Origin: HK1 sp965202735
GTDB lineage: Bacteria; Pseudomonadota; Gammaproteobacteria; HK1
DNA length: 64,000 nucleotides
NCBI GenBank assembly: GCA_965202735.1
Contig: OZ241844.1
Location: 930,001 to 994,000 of the forward strand
Direction: 5' to 3'
The notes under the pieces were generated by a model. It had not been told where the DNA came from. It searched no databases and saw only the letters and a program-made list of their open reading frames with translations. The number at the start of each line of letters is the position of its first letter. Position 1 is the first letter of the stretch. Below, one piece after another: positions 41,296 through 53,168 of the stretch. Position numbers and translations under genes: made by a program.

Positions 41296-42693
41296 CTACA
41301 TCGCCTTCACGATCTCCTCCACCATCTTCTTCGCGTCCGCGAACAGCATCATGGTGTTGTCGCGGAAGAAGAGCTCGTTCTCGATGCCGGCGTAGCCCGA
41401 GCCCATGCCGCGCTTGGAGAACAGCACCGTCTTCGCCCGCTCGACGTCGAGCACCGGCATGCCGTAGATCGGGCTCTGCGGGTTGGTCCTGGCGGCGGGG
41501 TTGGTCACGTCGTTGGCGCCGATGACGAAGGCGACGTCGGCCTGCGGGAACTGGCTGTTGATGTCGTCGAGCTCGAAGACCTCGTCGTAGGGCACGTTCG
41601 CCTCGGCGAGCAGCACGTTCATGTGCCCGGGCATCCGCCCCGCCACGGGGTGGATGGCGTAGCTCACCTTCACGCCGTCGGCCTTGAGGGTGTCGGCCAT
41701 CTCCCGCAGCGCGTGCTGGGCCTGGGCGACCGCCATGCCGTAGCCGGGGACGATGATGACCGAGCCCGCGTTCTTCATGATGAAGGCGGCGTCCTCGGCG
41801 CTGCCCTGCTTGACCGGGCGCTGCTCGGCCGCCCCGGCCGCCGCGAAGTCCGTCTCGCCGCCGAACCCGCCCAAGATCACGCTGAAGAACGAGCGGTTCA
41901 TCCCCTTGCACATGATGTAGGAGAGGATCGCGCCCGACGAGCCCACCAGGGCCCCGGTGATGATGAGCGCGGTGTTCTCCAGGGTGAACCCGATCCCCGC
42001 GGCCGCCCACCCCGAGTAGGAGTTCAGCATCGACACCACCACCGGCATGTCCGCGCCCCCGATGGGGATGATGATCAGCACCCCGATCGCGAAGGCGAGG
42101 AGCGTGAGGAGCCAGAACGCGGCGTGCGACTCGGTGCGGCAGAACCACACCGCCAGCACGACGAGCAGGATCCCGAGGGCGGCGTTGAGAGGGTGCTGGC
42201 CGGGGAAGACCACGGGACGGCCGGAGACGAGCCCCTGCAGCTTGGTGAACGCCACCACCGAGCCGGTGAAGGTGATGGCGCCGATGGCCGACCCGATGGA
42301 CATCTCGACGAGGCTCGCGATCCGGATGCCGCCCACCGTGCCGATGCCGTAGGCGTCCGGCGTGTTCAGCGCCGCGGCCGCCACCAGGACCGCGGCCATG
42401 CCCACCAGGCTGTGGAAGGCGGCGACGAGCTGCGGCATCGCGGTCATCGGGATGCGGCGCGCGATCATCGCGCCAGCGCCACCGCCGATGCCGACCCCGA
42501 GCGCGATCAGCCCCCAGGTGAGACCTTCGGCGATGTCCGCGAGCACCAGCGTGGTGGCGATCGCGATCGCCATCCCCGCCATGCCGAGGAGGTTGCCCCG
42601 CCGGGAGGTCTCGGGAGACGAGAGGCCCCGCAGGGCGAGGATGAAGAGCGCGCCCGAGACCAGGTAGGCGAGCGCGGCGAGGCTGGCGGACAC
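41296..42693 (-). CDS. pntB: NAD(P) transhydrogenase, beta subunit
   Basis: 465 residues. Proton-translocating transhydrogenase: hydride transfer from NADH to NADP+ driven by the proton gradient. Eight or nine membrane helices in the first ~265 residues (ALAYLVSGALFILALRGLSS; AAGIGFTLENTALIITGALV), then the NADP-binding domain III with SVIIVPGYGMAVAQAQHALR, VKVSYAIHPVAGRMPGHMNV and DVAFVIGANDVTNPAARTNP. Complete. Last gene of a three-gene set, 15 bases after pntAB. Confidence 0.97.
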   Translation of the reverse strand: MSASLAALAYLVSGALFILALRGLSSPETSRRGNLLGMAGMAIAIATTLVLADIAEGLTWGLIALGVGIGGGAGAMIARRIPMTAMPQLVAAFHSLVGMAAVLVAAAALNTPDAYGIGTVGGIRIASLVEMSIGSAIGAITFTGSVVAFTKLQGLVSGRPVVFPGQHPLNAALGILLVVLAVWFCRTESHAAFWLLTLLAFAIGVLIIIPIGGADMPVVVSMLNSYSGWAAAGIGFTLENTALIITGALVGSSGAILSYIMCKGMNRSFFSVILGGFGGETDFAAAGAAEQRPVKQGSAEDAAFIMKNAGSVIIVPGYGMAVAQAQHALREMADTLKADGVKVSYAIHPVAGRMPGHMNVLLAEANVPYDEVFELDDINSQFPQADVAFVIGANDVTNPAARTNPQSPIYGMPVLDVERAKTVLFSKRGMGSGYAGIENELFFRDNTMMLFADAKKMVEEIVKAM

Positions 42694-42708
42694 GGCGGCG
42701 CTCCCCTC

Positions 42709-43017
42709 TTACCGCTTCTTCCTGTACATGGCGAGCATGCGCTGGGTGACGAGGAACCCGCCGAAGATGTTCACCGACGCGAGCACCAGCGCGACGAAGC
42801 CGAGCCCCCGGGAGAGGCCCGCGGCCTCTCCCGCCTCCACCGCCACCGCGAGCAGGGCGCCCACCACGATCACCGAGGAGATGGCGTTGGTGACCGACAT
42901 CAGCGGCGTGTGCAGGGCCGGGGTCACGCTCCACACCACGTAGTAGCCCACGAAGATCGCGAGCACGAAGATGGAGATGCGGAAGACGAAGGGGTCGATC
43001 TGGGCGGCTTCGGCCAT
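42709..43017 (-). CDS. pntAB: NAD(P) transhydrogenase, alpha-2 (membrane) subunit
   Basis: 102 residues with three membrane helices: FVFRISIFVLAIFVGYYVVW, TNAISSVIVVGALLAVAVEA and LGFVALVLASVNIFGGFLVT. TPLMSVTNAIS is the family signature. In E. coli this part is fused to PntA; here it is a separate gene, as in Rhodospirillum-type three-subunit enzymes. Confidence 0.95.
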   Translation of the reverse strand: MAEAAQIDPFVFRISIFVLAIFVGYYVVWSVTPALHTPLMSVTNAISSVIVVGALLAVAVEAGEAAGLSRGLGFVALVLASVNIFGGFLVTQRMLAMYRKKR

Positions 43018-43095
43018 CGATGGGGTCCTCGGTCGGTCGTTTCCGGGCCGGTCGTCATGACCGGATCATGCGTTGCGGGCCCGGACCGATGGATT

Positions 43096-43160
43096 CCCGA
43101 TTGCGCAGGAACGGGCCCCTTGCGGGTGCGGTCGGCAACCTTGCTTCGATCACTGTCCTT
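43096..43160. repeat. Intergenic repeat, family 2, copy 2
   Basis: ATTGCGCAGGAACGGGCCCC, then TGCGGTCGGCAACCTTGCTT and CACTGTCC, matching 59464-59542 and 21590-21666. It lies within the 219-base gap between pntAB and pntAA and is preceded by GATTCCCG, which resembles a family 1 end. Confidence 0.7.
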
Positions 43161-43236
43161 CCGGTCTCCGCTCGTCGGCCCCGTCCCGGTATCCCGTGCG
43201 GGGACCGCAACGCGACGGCCCGCCGCAATCCGTCCT

Positions 43237-44373
43237 TCAATCGCCCGGCAGGAACGACGGGTGCACCACCTTACCGTCCCGCGTGAGTCCGGTGCCGGCC
43301 ACCAGCTCGTCGCTCCAGTCGAACGCGACGGCGCCGGTCTCTCGGTCGACGAACGGTGAGACGAAGTTGTAGAGGTTGCGCGCGTAGAGCGCCGACGCGT
43401 CCACCGGCAGGCGGCCCGGCACGTTGACATGGCCGATGATCCGCACCCCGTGATGCTCGACGATCCCGCCCGCGCGCGAGAGCGGGCAGTTGCCGCCCTG
43501 CTCCACCGCGAGGTCCACGACGATGCTGCCGGGCTTCATGCTCTCGACCATCTCCGCGGTGACGAGCACCGGCGCCGGCCGGCCCGGGATCAGCGCGGTG
43601 GTGATCACGATGTCCTGCTTCGCCAGGTGCCCGGCCACCAGCGCCGCCTGCCGGCGCCGGTAGTCCTCGCTCATCTCCCGCGCGTAGCCGCCCGCGGTCT
43701 CGGCCGCCTGCGCCTCCTCGCTCTCGACCATCACGAAGGACGCGCCGAGGCTCTCGACCTGCTCCTTCACCGCCGGACGCACGTCGGTGGCGCTGACGAT
43801 GGCGCCGAGGCGGCGCGCCGTGGCGATCGCCTGCAATCCCGCGACTCCGGCCCCGAGCACGAACACCCGCGCCGGCGGCACCGTGCCGGCCGCGGTCATC
43901 ATCATCGGCATCGCCCGCGCGAACTCCGCCGAGGCGTCGATCACCGCCTTGTAGCCCGCGAGGTTCGCCTGCGACGAGAGCACGTCCATCGACTGCGCGC
44001 GGCTGATCCTCGGCACGAGCTCCATCGCGAAGGCGTCGACCCGGGCCGCGGCACAGGCGTCCACCGCGTCCCGGGCGCCGTAGGGCGAGAGCATCCCGAC
44101 GAGCGCCGTCCCCGGACGCATCGCCGCGAGCTCCCCGGCGGTGGGCGCGCGGACCTTCAGCACCAGGTCCGCGCCGGAGAGGAGCGCGGCGCCGCCGTCG
44201 ACCGCCCGGGCGCCCGCCGCCTCGTACTCCGCGTCCGGGAACCCGGCACGGGTCCCCGCGCCGCGCTCGACATCGACGTCCAGCCCGAGGGCGCGGAACT
44301 TCTTCGCGGTCTCGGGCGAGAGCGCGACCCGGGTCTCCTGCCGATGGGACTCCCTCGGTACCGCCAGCTTCAT
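43237..44373 (-). CDS. pntAA: NAD(P) transhydrogenase, alpha-1 (NAD-binding) subunit
   Basis: 378 residues. Alanine dehydrogenase-like domain I that binds NAD(H). MKLAVPRESHRQETRVALSP is the typical start; RVFVLGAGVAGLQAIATARR is the Rossmann nucleotide site; MKPGSIVVDLAVEQGGNCPL is diagnostic. The other subunits follow after a 219-base gap occupied by a family 2 repeat, longer than usual for this operon. Confidence 0.96.
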   Translation of the reverse strand: MKLAVPRESHRQETRVALSPETAKKFRALGLDVDVERGAGTRAGFPDAEYEAAGARAVDGGAALLSGADLVLKVRAPTAGELAAMRPGTALVGMLSPYGARDAVDACAAARVDAFAMELVPRISRAQSMDVLSSQANLAGYKAVIDASAEFARAMPMMMTAAGTVPPARVFVLGAGVAGLQAIATARRLGAIVSATDVRPAVKEQVESLGASFVMVESEEAQAAETAGGYAREMSEDYRRRQAALVAGHLAKQDIVITTALIPGRPAPVLVTAEMVESMKPGSIVVDLAVEQGGNCPLSRAGGIVEHHGVRIIGHVNVPGRLPVDASALYARNLYNFVSPFVDRETGAVAFDWSDELVAGTGLTRDGKVVHPSFLPGD

Positions 44374-44463
44374 GGACTCGACCCGCCTCGGACAGCCTCG
44401 ACCGGCACCCCGCGCCGACCGGCGCGGGACTGAATCTTCTCACAAACATCCACGAGCCGGGCC

Positions 44464-44553
44464 GGGCGCTCCCGCCCGCGCGCGTCGGGCGCCAGCACCG
44501 CCACCGCGACGTGCAGCCCGGTCACGGCGCTCCCGCCCGAGCGCGTCGGGCGC
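44464..44553. repeat. 28-bp direct repeat between pntAA and the phosphodiesterase gene
   Basis: GCGCTCCCGCCCGCGCGCGT CGGGCGC at 44466 recurs with one change (GCCCGAGCGCG) at 44527, 61 bases apart. Each copy is itself nearly palindromic (GCCCG...CGGGC). The gap 44374-44650 contains no gene that I can support. Confidence 0.6.
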
Positions 44554-44650
44554 AAGGGCGCCACCCGGTGGCGATCCGGGTGCGGGCTCCGGGACCGGGT
44601 GTACGTCCGATGCGTGGCGTCAGGGCCGCCGGAATCGACGCCCGATGCGG

Positions 44651-45820
44651 TCAGCAGGCGGGAGCCACCACCAGCGGCACCCGCATCTCCTCGCGGGCGA
44701 CCCCTCCGTGCACGCCGACGTGGCGGAACGGCCTCTCGCCCGCGATGCGGTCGCGGATGGCGCAGCCCTCGCGCATCACGAGCGCGAAGTCCCCCACCCG
44801 TTCGCGCAGGCGCGGATGCGGATCGCCGAGCCCGAACCATCCCTGTTCGATCATCGACCCGCTGTCGACCACGCGGGCGGCCCCGCACAGCGCTTCCCCG
44901 GCGCGCCGGGCGAAGTCCGCGCGGCGGTCCTCGCGCACGTGGCAGTAGGCGAGTCGCGGCTCGCCGCACAGCGGCCGCGCGAGCATCGATGCGAGGCCGG
45001 GAACGGACCCCGCATCCAGGCACGCCCCGGGACGGATGTCGACGAAGCCGTGGTCCGCGGTGACCACGAGCAGGGTGCCGCTCCCGGCGAGCGCGGCGCG
45101 CAGGCGCTCGAAGTGCAGGTCGATCTCCGCCAGATGGCGCCGGGCCTCGGCGCTCGATGCGCCGAACTCGTGCGAGAGCGTGTCGAGCAGGGGCCAGTAC
45201 GCGGAGACGTAGGCACGCCCCGGCGCGTCGCGGACGATGTCGAGAACCGAGTGCACGAGCCCTTCCAGCCCCTCGAACCCCCGGGAAGACGCCCCCCGCG
45301 TGTGCGCCCGCGAGTACGGGGAGTCGACCAGCGCCGCCGGCTGCACCGCATGGCCGTCGGCGCGCACCCGCTCGAAGACGGTGGGAACGGCGAAGACATC
45401 CGCCGGCGAGAGGCCGAGCGAGCCGAGGGGGATGCCGCCCGCGCGGGTGGTGAACGGAAGCGGGGCGACGACCGAGTCGAGCTCGCGGAGCCACATGAAC
45501 CATCCGGTGACCGCGTGCTCGACCGGCGCGAGGCCGGTGAAGAAGGTCGTCACCGCGGTGGCGGTCGTCGACGGAAAGACCGAGGTCATCGTGTCCCGCA
45601 GCGCCGTGCGCAGCGCCGGCGCCGGACCGGCGTCGAGCTGTGCCTGCCCGAGACCGTCGATCACGAGGAGCACGACGTGCCTGGCGTCCGCGACCTCCTC
45701 GGACGCGAGTCCGGCGAGGGGGCCGTGCGCGCCGCCACCCGCGCCGGACGCGCCGAGCCCGGCCAGGATGGACTGCATCAGGTTGACGATGCTGCCGTCG
45801 CGGTAGCTCGGGAGATGCAT
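44651..45820 (-). CDS. Alkaline-phosphatase-superfamily phosphodiesterase/nucleotide pyrophosphatase-like protein
   Basis: 389 residues. VVLLVIDGLGQAQL gives the first metal Asp; SVFPSTTATAVTTFFTGLAP holds the nucleophile Thr; WPLLDTLSHEFGASS and LVVTADHGFVDIRPG supply further Asp/His ligands, and VGVHGGVAREEMRVPLVVAP the last His. This matches the type I phosphodiesterase/nucleotide pyrophosphatase family; substrate unknown. No signal peptide. Start ATG 45818-45820 (MHLPSYRDGS) with GGGGGAG upstream. It follows ispG on the same strand by 136 bases. Confidence 0.88.
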   Translation of the reverse strand: MHLPSYRDGSIVNLMQSILAGLGASGAGGGAHGPLAGLASEEVADARHVVLLVIDGLGQAQLDAGPAPALRTALRDTMTSVFPSTTATAVTTFFTGLAPVEHAVTGWFMWLRELDSVVAPLPFTTRAGGIPLGSLGLSPADVFAVPTVFERVRADGHAVQPAALVDSPYSRAHTRGASSRGFEGLEGLVHSVLDIVRDAPGRAYVSAYWPLLDTLSHEFGASSAEARRHLAEIDLHFERLRAALAGSGTLLVVTADHGFVDIRPGACLDAGSVPGLASMLARPLCGEPRLAYCHVREDRRADFARRAGEALCGAARVVDSGSMIEQGWFGLGDPHPRLRERVGDFALVMREGCAIRDRIAGERPFRHVGVHGGVAREEMRVPLVVAPAC

Positions 45821-45956
45821 CGGGGCTCCCCCCTGCGCCTGCCGCGATCGGGGGTCGGCCATGCAGGGCGCACCGGGTCCGAAGCCCGCGGCGCCGGCCT
45901 GCGCCTTCCGCCGCTCCCGGACCGGGACGCGACCCGGATGCCGTGGAGAGCCCGCC

Positions 45957-47231
<1,275 letters not shown>

Positions 47232-47279
47232 CCAGTCTACTCCGCCCGCGGCGGCGATTCACCGCGGCTCGGCGGGCGG

Positions 47280-47399
47280 CAGCCATTCCCGCCAGGCGGG
47301 AGCAGGCCCTCGAAGCCCCTCGACTGGACGCCTGGTGGTCGGAATTGCTCTGGAATCCCACCGCGACACGGCCTCTCCGGGCGTTGGCGGGAATTGCCG
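47280..47399 (-). repeat. ~120-bp intergenic repeat, family 1, reverse orientation
   Basis: Starts CAGCCATTCCCGCCAGGCGG and ends GCGTTGGCGGGAATTGCCG. Placed between ispG and pncB; the rest of the gap (47400-47500) shows nothing else. Confidence 0.85.
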
Positions 47400-47500
47400 G
47401 GCGGGCGGCTCGAAGGAAGGCCGTCGACGACGGCTCGAAGGGCCCCGGCGGCCGTTCCCGCAGCACCTCGGGTCCGTGCGGTCCGGCACGCGCCGGGGGC

Positions 47501-48808
47501 CTATACGGCGAGCGCCTTTCGCTCCAGCTCCCCGCAGCCGAACACGTTCCGGTAGCGCTCGATGAGCCAGGGCGGGCCGGACGCCTTCTCCAGGTTGTCG
47601 GACAGCTTGACCGTCGGCCGGCCATTGGCCCGGGTCACCTTGCACACCAGCGAGATGGGATCGAGTCCCGGATTCTCGACCGGGGCGCAGTCCCGCAGGT
47701 CGTTGGTCAGCAGGGTCCCCCAGCCGAAGCCGAGGCGCACCCGGCCGGAGAAGTGGCGCCAGGTCCTCTCGATGCCGTCGATGTCCAGCCCGTCGGAGAA
47801 GATCAGCAGCTTGTCCCGCGGGTCCTGGCCCATCGCCCGCCACCAGGAGACGATCTCCTCGCCGCCTTCGATCGGGTCCTTGGAATCGATGCGAAACCCG
47901 CTCCATCGCGCCACCCAGCCGGGCGCGTGACGCAGGAACGACGTGGTTCCGAACGTGTCCGGCAGCACGATGAGAAGGTTGCCCTCGTACGCTCGCTGCC
48001 AGCTCTCCAGCACGTCGTACGGGACCTCGAGGAGCTGCCGGTCGTCCTCGCACATCGTGGCCCGCACCATCGGCAGCTCGTGGCCGTTGGTCCCGATCGC
48101 CTCGATGTCGAGCTCCATCGCGTGGAGCACGTTGCTGGTGCCGGTGAACTTCCCGCCCAGGCCCTCCTTCATCGCCTCGACGCACCAGCGGTGCCACAGG
48201 AAGCTGTGCCTCCGGCGGGTGCCGAAGTCGGCGATGCGAAGGTCGGGCAGCGCGTTCAGCCGCACCACCTTCTCCCACAGCTTCGCCTTCGCGCGGGCGT
48301 AGAGGACATCGAGCTCGAACCGTCCGATCCCCTTCATGGCGGCGCGCGAGCGCAGCTCGCTGATGATCGAGAGGGCCGGGATCTCCCACAGGGTGACCGC
48401 GGCCCAGGGGCCGCTGAAGTCGATGCGGAGCTGCCCGTCCTCCTCCACGCGAAGGTCGTACTCCGGCAGCCGGTATTCGCCGAGCCACGCCAGGAACTCG
48501 GGAGAGAACAGGCGCTCGGCGCCGTAGAAGGTGTTCCCGGCGAGCCAGATGCGCTCGTTCTTGGTGAGCTGAACGGTGCGCGCGTGGTCGAGCTGCTCGC
48601 GAAGCTCCATCTCGTCGATGGCCCGGGCCAGGCGCACCCGGGACGAGCGGTTGATGACCGAGAACGTCACCGGGACGTGCGGAAACTCCTTCCAGATCGT
48701 CTGCAGCATGAGGAGCTTGTAGACGTCGGTGTCGAGCACGCTGCGGATGATCGGGTCCAGCTTGAACGCGTGGTTGTAGACCCGGGTCGCGATGTCGGTG
48801 GTGGTCAT
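47501..48808 (-). CDS. pncB: Nicotinate phosphoribosyltransferase
   Basis: 435 residues. First step of nicotinate salvage to NAD: nicotinate plus PRPP to NaMN, ATP-stimulated. IIRSVLDTDVYKLLMLQTIW is the family start; GTRRRHSFLWHRWCVEAM contains the phosphorylated-His region; GKFTGTSNVLHAMELDIEAI and DPRDKLLIFSDGLDIDGIER follow, and FGWGTLLTNDL ends the phosphate site. Complete. Divergent from nrdR, with 256 plain bases between. Confidence 0.96.
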   Translation of the reverse strand: MTTTDIATRVYNHAFKLDPIIRSVLDTDVYKLLMLQTIWKEFPHVPVTFSVINRSSRVRLARAIDEMELREQLDHARTVQLTKNERIWLAGNTFYGAERLFSPEFLAWLGEYRLPEYDLRVEEDGQLRIDFSGPWAAVTLWEIPALSIISELRSRAAMKGIGRFELDVLYARAKAKLWEKVVRLNALPDLRIADFGTRRRHSFLWHRWCVEAMKEGLGGKFTGTSNVLHAMELDIEAIGTNGHELPMVRATMCEDDRQLLEVPYDVLESWQRAYEGNLLIVLPDTFGTTSFLRHAPGWVARWSGFRIDSKDPIEGGEEIVSWWRAMGQDPRDKLLIFSDGLDIDGIERTWRHFSGRVRLGFGWGTLLTNDLRDCAPVENPGLDPISLVCKVTRANGRPTVKLSDNLEKASGPPWLIERYRNVFGCGELERKALAV

Positions 48809-49064
48809 CGGCGGCTCGGCTCACCGGTTCCCGCCCGGCGGCGCCGGAGCCGTGAGCGGCGGCCGGGACGCCGCCGCCCGCGCGCACCGCGCGGCGGGCT
48901 CCGCTCCGGACATGAGCCGGTACATGGGAATGTCCGTCCCCTCGTGGGCCGAGCGGCGGGAATGTAGCACGCGGCAGGCTCCGCAGCCGCTCTCCGCCGG
49001 GCATCCCCGGGGCTCTCCCCCGCGGCGCCTTGGGATCACTCCGCCTTCATGCGACGATCACGTC

Positions 49065-49565
49065 ATGCTGTGTCCATTTTGCGACGAGCAGGATACCCGG
49101 GTCGTCGACTCGCGGCTCGCGCTTGACGGCGGCCAGGTGCGCCGGCGACGCGAATGCACGCACTGCCGGGAACGGTTCACCACCTGGGAGGCGGCGGAGG
49201 TCGCGCTTCCGCGCATCGTCAAGAACGACGGGGCCCGAGTGCCCTTCGACGAGCGCAAGCTGCGCTCGGGGATGCTGCGCGCGAGCGAGAAGCGCCCCGT
49301 CGCCAGCGAGGCGATCGAGGCCGCGATCGGCCGTATCAAGCGGCGGCTGATGCGATCCGGAGAACGCGAGGTCGACTCGCGGGCCGTGGGGGAGGCGGTC
49401 ATGGACGCGCTGCGGGACCTCGATCAGGTCGCCTATGTGCGGTTCGCGTCGGTCTACCGCAAGTTCGAGGACGTGAGCGAGTTCCGCGACGAGGTCGAGC
49501 GCCTGGAGAGCGAGCCGCCGCCGGAGGCGCGGCGCAGCCAGATCCCCCTGATTCCCGATGACTGA
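49065..49565 (+). CDS. nrdR: Transcriptional repressor NrdR
   Basis: 166 residues. Zn ribbon MLCPFCDEQDTRVVDSRLAL with RRRECTHCRERFTT (two C-x2-C pairs), then the ATP-cone (VPFDERKLRSGMLRASEKRP, EAAIGRIKRRLM). Senses dATP/ATP and represses ribonucleotide reductase genes. Start ATG 49065. First gene of the rib run; its stop overlaps ribD by 8 bases, so the two are translationally coupled. Confidence 0.96.
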   Translation: MLCPFCDEQDTRVVDSRLALDGGQVRRRRECTHCRERFTTWEAAEVALPRIVKNDGARVPFDERKLRSGMLRASEKRPVASEAIEAAIGRIKRRLMRSGEREVDSRAVGEAVMDALRDLDQVAYVRFASVYRKFEDVSEFRDEVERLESEPPPEARRSQIPLIPDD

Positions 49566-50697
49566 CCGCCGCTGCGCCGGCGCCATGGACGCCGGCGACG
49601 TCGACCGCCGCCACATGATGCGCGCGCTCGCGCTCGCCCGGCGCGGCCTCTGCTCCACCGATCCCAACCCCCGGGTCGGCTGCGTGATCGCGCGGGGAGA
49701 ACGGATCGTCGGCGAAGGGTGGCACCGGTTCGCGGGCGAGCCGCACGCCGAGGTCCACGCGCTCGCCGCCGCGGGCGGCGATGCGGCCGGAGCCACCGCC
49801 TACGTGACGCTGGAGCCCTGCCGCCACACCGGACGCACCGGACCGTGCACCCGGGCCCTCGTCGAGGCGCGGGTGGCGAGGGTGGTGGCGGCGATGCGCG
49901 ACCCCGACCCGAGGGTCGCGGGCAAGGGCTTCGCCGAGCTCGCGGCGGCCGGGGTCGAGGTCGCGACCGGGCTGCTGGAGGCGCAGGCGCGGGAGCTCAA
50001 TCGCGGCTTCGCCTCCCGGTTCGAGCGCGGCCGCCCCTGGGTGCGCTGCAAGCTCGCCGCGACCCTGGACGGGCGGACCGCCACCACGGCGGGCGAGAGC
50101 CGCTGGATCACCGGCGAGGCGGCCCGGTCCGACGTGCACCGGCTGCGGGCGCGGGCGGGCGCGGTCCTCACCGGCATCGGGACGCTGCTCGCGGACGATC
50201 CCCGGCTGGACGCCCGCGTGGGCGACTCCGAATGCCTCGCCCCGCCGATGCGCGTCATCGTCGACTCGCGCCTGCGCACCCCGCCCGCGGCGCGGGTGTT
50301 CTCGGCGCCCGGCCGCGTCCTCGTCGCCACGTCCCGGGACGCGCCCCCGGCTCCGGCGCTTCTCGACGCGGGGGCGGAGGTCGTCTCGCTGCCGGACGCC
50401 GGTGGCCGGGTTGCGCTGGGCGACCTCATGACCACCCTCGCCGAACGGGGCGTCAACGAGGTCCACACCGAGTGCGGTCCGACCCTGGCCGGGGCGTTGC
50501 TCGAGTCGGGCCTGGTCGACGAGGTGGTGGCGTATCTGGCCCCGGCGCTGCTCGGCGACGCGGCAAGAGGGATGTTCACGCTGCCGGCGGTTGCCGCGAT
50601 GCGCGATCGGATCGAGCTCGAAATCACCGGCGTGGCGCGGACGGGAGCGGACCTTCGCATCGACGCGCTCCCGCGCCCCGGGCCCCGCGCCGCGTGA
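49558..50697 (+). CDS. ribD: Bifunctional diaminohydroxyphosphoribosylaminopyrimidine deaminase/reductase
   Basis: 379 residues. Two consecutive steps of riboflavin synthesis. The deaminase domain (about 15-155) has the Zn site EPHAEVHALAAAG and LEPCRHTGRTGPCTRALVEA; the reductase domain (about 160-370) has KLAATLDGRTATTAGESRWI and VHTECGPTLAGALLESGLVD. Start ATG 49558, with ATG 49585 (MDAGDVDRRHMMRALALARR) as an alternative. A family 1 repeat lies between it and ribE, which breaks an otherwise compact operon. Confidence 0.96.
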   Translation: MTDRRCAGAMDAGDVDRRHMMRALALARRGLCSTDPNPRVGCVIARGERIVGEGWHRFAGEPHAEVHALAAAGGDAAGATAYVTLEPCRHTGRTGPCTRALVEARVARVVAAMRDPDPRVAGKGFAELAAAGVEVATGLLEAQARELNRGFASRFERGRPWVRCKLAATLDGRTATTAGESRWITGEAARSDVHRLRARAGAVLTGIGTLLADDPRLDARVGDSECLAPPMRVIVDSRLRTPPAARVFSAPGRVLVATSRDAPPAPALLDAGAEVVSLPDAGGRVALGDLMTTLAERGVNEVHTECGPTLAGALLESGLVDEVVAYLAPALLGDAARGMFTLPAVAAMRDRIELEITGVARTGADLRIDALPRPGPRAA

Positions 50698-50705
50698 GCG
50701 GGCGG

Positions 50706-50821
50706 CAATTCCCGCTCACGCCCGGAGAGGTCGTTCCGTGGCGGGATTCCGGCGTGATTTCGACCTTCAGGGCGTCGAATCGAGGGGATTTCGAGGGCAT
50801 GCTCCCGCCTGGCGGGAATTG
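50706..50821 (+). repeat. ~120-bp intergenic repeat, family 1
   Basis: CAATTCCCGC and GCGGGAATTG form a perfect terminal inverted repeat. Internal boxes TCACGCCCGGAGAGG and TCGAATCGAGGGGATTTCG match other copies. Inserted between ribD and ribE. No FMN riboswitch pattern is seen in 50822-50954. Confidence 0.88.
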
Positions 50822-50954
50822 TGCCGTCCTCCGCGCGATGACCGTCTCTTCGAAGGCAGCGGGCAGATGTCGGGGAATGGGGCGCGTATCCTCCGTCACC
50901 GGTGCATGCGAATGCGAGTGAACGGGGACGGCGGTCCCCGGGGAGCCGGCCACG

Positions 50955-51557
50955 ATGTTCACGGGAATCGTCCAGGCAGTGGGCCGGGTCGAGGAGCGGA
51001 TCGAGCACCCTTCGGGGGACGTGTCCCTGGTCGTCGACGCCGCGGGGGTCCCGCCGGCCGGCATCGCGGTCGGGGACTCGGTCTGCGTGAGCGGCGTGTG
51101 CCTCACCGCGGCCGGGGTGACGCCGGCCGGATTCCGGGCCGACGTCTCGGCGGAGTCGCTGGCGCGGACCACGCTGGGCGGGCTCGGCGCCGGCAGCCGG
51201 GTCAATCTCGAGACCGCGCTGACGCCGCGGACGCGTCTCGGAGGCCACCTCGTCTCCGGCCACGTCGACGGCGTCGGAGAGCTGCTCGCGCGGTGGGACG
51301 ACGCGCGTTCCGTCCGGTTCGAGCTCCGGGCGCCGGAGGCGCTCGCCCGGTACCTCGCGGAGAAGGGCTCGGTGTGCATCGACGGCGCCAGCCTCACCGT
51401 CAACGGAGTCGACGGCGCGTCGTTCGACGTGAACATCGTGCCCCACACCCTGCGCGCGACCACGCTCGGCGACCTCCGCCCGGGGGGCGCGGTGAACATC
51501 GAGGTCGACCAGATCGCCCGCTACGTCGAGCGGCTCCTCGCCTGGCGGGAGGCCTGA
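50955..51557 (+). CDS. ribE: Riboflavin synthase
   Basis: 200 residues. Dismutation of two 6,7-dimethyl-8-ribityllumazine to riboflavin. MFTGIVQAVGRVEERIEHPS is the universal start; two tandem lumazine-binding barrels follow, with SVCVSGVCLTAAGVTPAGF in the first and GSVCIDGASLTVNGVDGASF in the second, and HLVSGHVDGVGELL between. Complete. Confidence 0.96.
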   Translation: MFTGIVQAVGRVEERIEHPSGDVSLVVDAAGVPPAGIAVGDSVCVSGVCLTAAGVTPAGFRADVSAESLARTTLGGLGAGSRVNLETALTPRTRLGGHLVSGHVDGVGELLARWDDARSVRFELRAPEALARYLAEKGSVCIDGASLTVNGVDGASFDVNIVPHTLRATTLGDLRPGGAVNIEVDQIARYVERLLAWREA

Positions 51558-51590
51558 AGGCGCGCCGCCGCGACCCCCGAGGCCGCCCGG

Positions 51591-51845
51591 TGTCGCCGCC
51601 CGTCCATGCCGCGCCGAGAACGTCACCGCGAGGTTGAGCCCCCCGGACAGCCGAGGCCGCCCGATGCCGCCGCCCGTCCATGCTGCCGCGGCAATTCCCG
51701 CCAGGCGGGAACAGGCCCCTGAAATCCCCTCGACTCGACGCCCCGAAGGTCGAAATCGCACCACGATTCCGCCACCGTATGGCCTCTTCCGGGCGCCTGG
51801 CGGGAATCGCTGATGTCGCCGCCCGTCCATGTCGCCGCCCGTCCA
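51591..51845. repeat. Four copies of a short TGTCGCCGCCCGTCCATG repeat
   Basis: Near-identical 18-base units at 51591, 51665, 51813 and 51828. The first two are each preceded by GAGGCCGCCCG, a 34-base match in all. They surround the family 1 repeat at 51692, filling the 378-base gap between ribE and ribB. No gene or riboswitch is visible in the gap. Confidence 0.7.
51692..51811 (-). repeat. ~120-bp intergenic repeat, family 1, reverse orientation
   Basis: CAATTCCCGCCAGGCGGGAA to GCGCCTGGCGGGAATCGCT. Contains GGTCGAAATCGCACCACG as in the copy at 21432. Located between ribE and ribB. Confidence 0.88.
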
Positions 51846-51935
51846 TTGCGCAGGATCGGCCGGGGCGGGCAGAATGCGGGGCACCGGCCACGACCCGCCG
51901 CACCGCCGGCAGCGCGCATCCAGGACCCCCGGCCG

Positions 51936-53135
<1,200 letters not shown>

Positions 53136-53168
53136 GCCGGGCCCGGACGCGTTCCGAAGGAGCTCCCG

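Noticed and set aside
50822..51935. FMN riboswitch in the rib operon gaps (before ribE or ribB)
   Set aside because: I looked for the conserved GGGUGAAAUUCCC-type and downstream RFN motifs and saw none; the gaps are filled with interspersed repeats.
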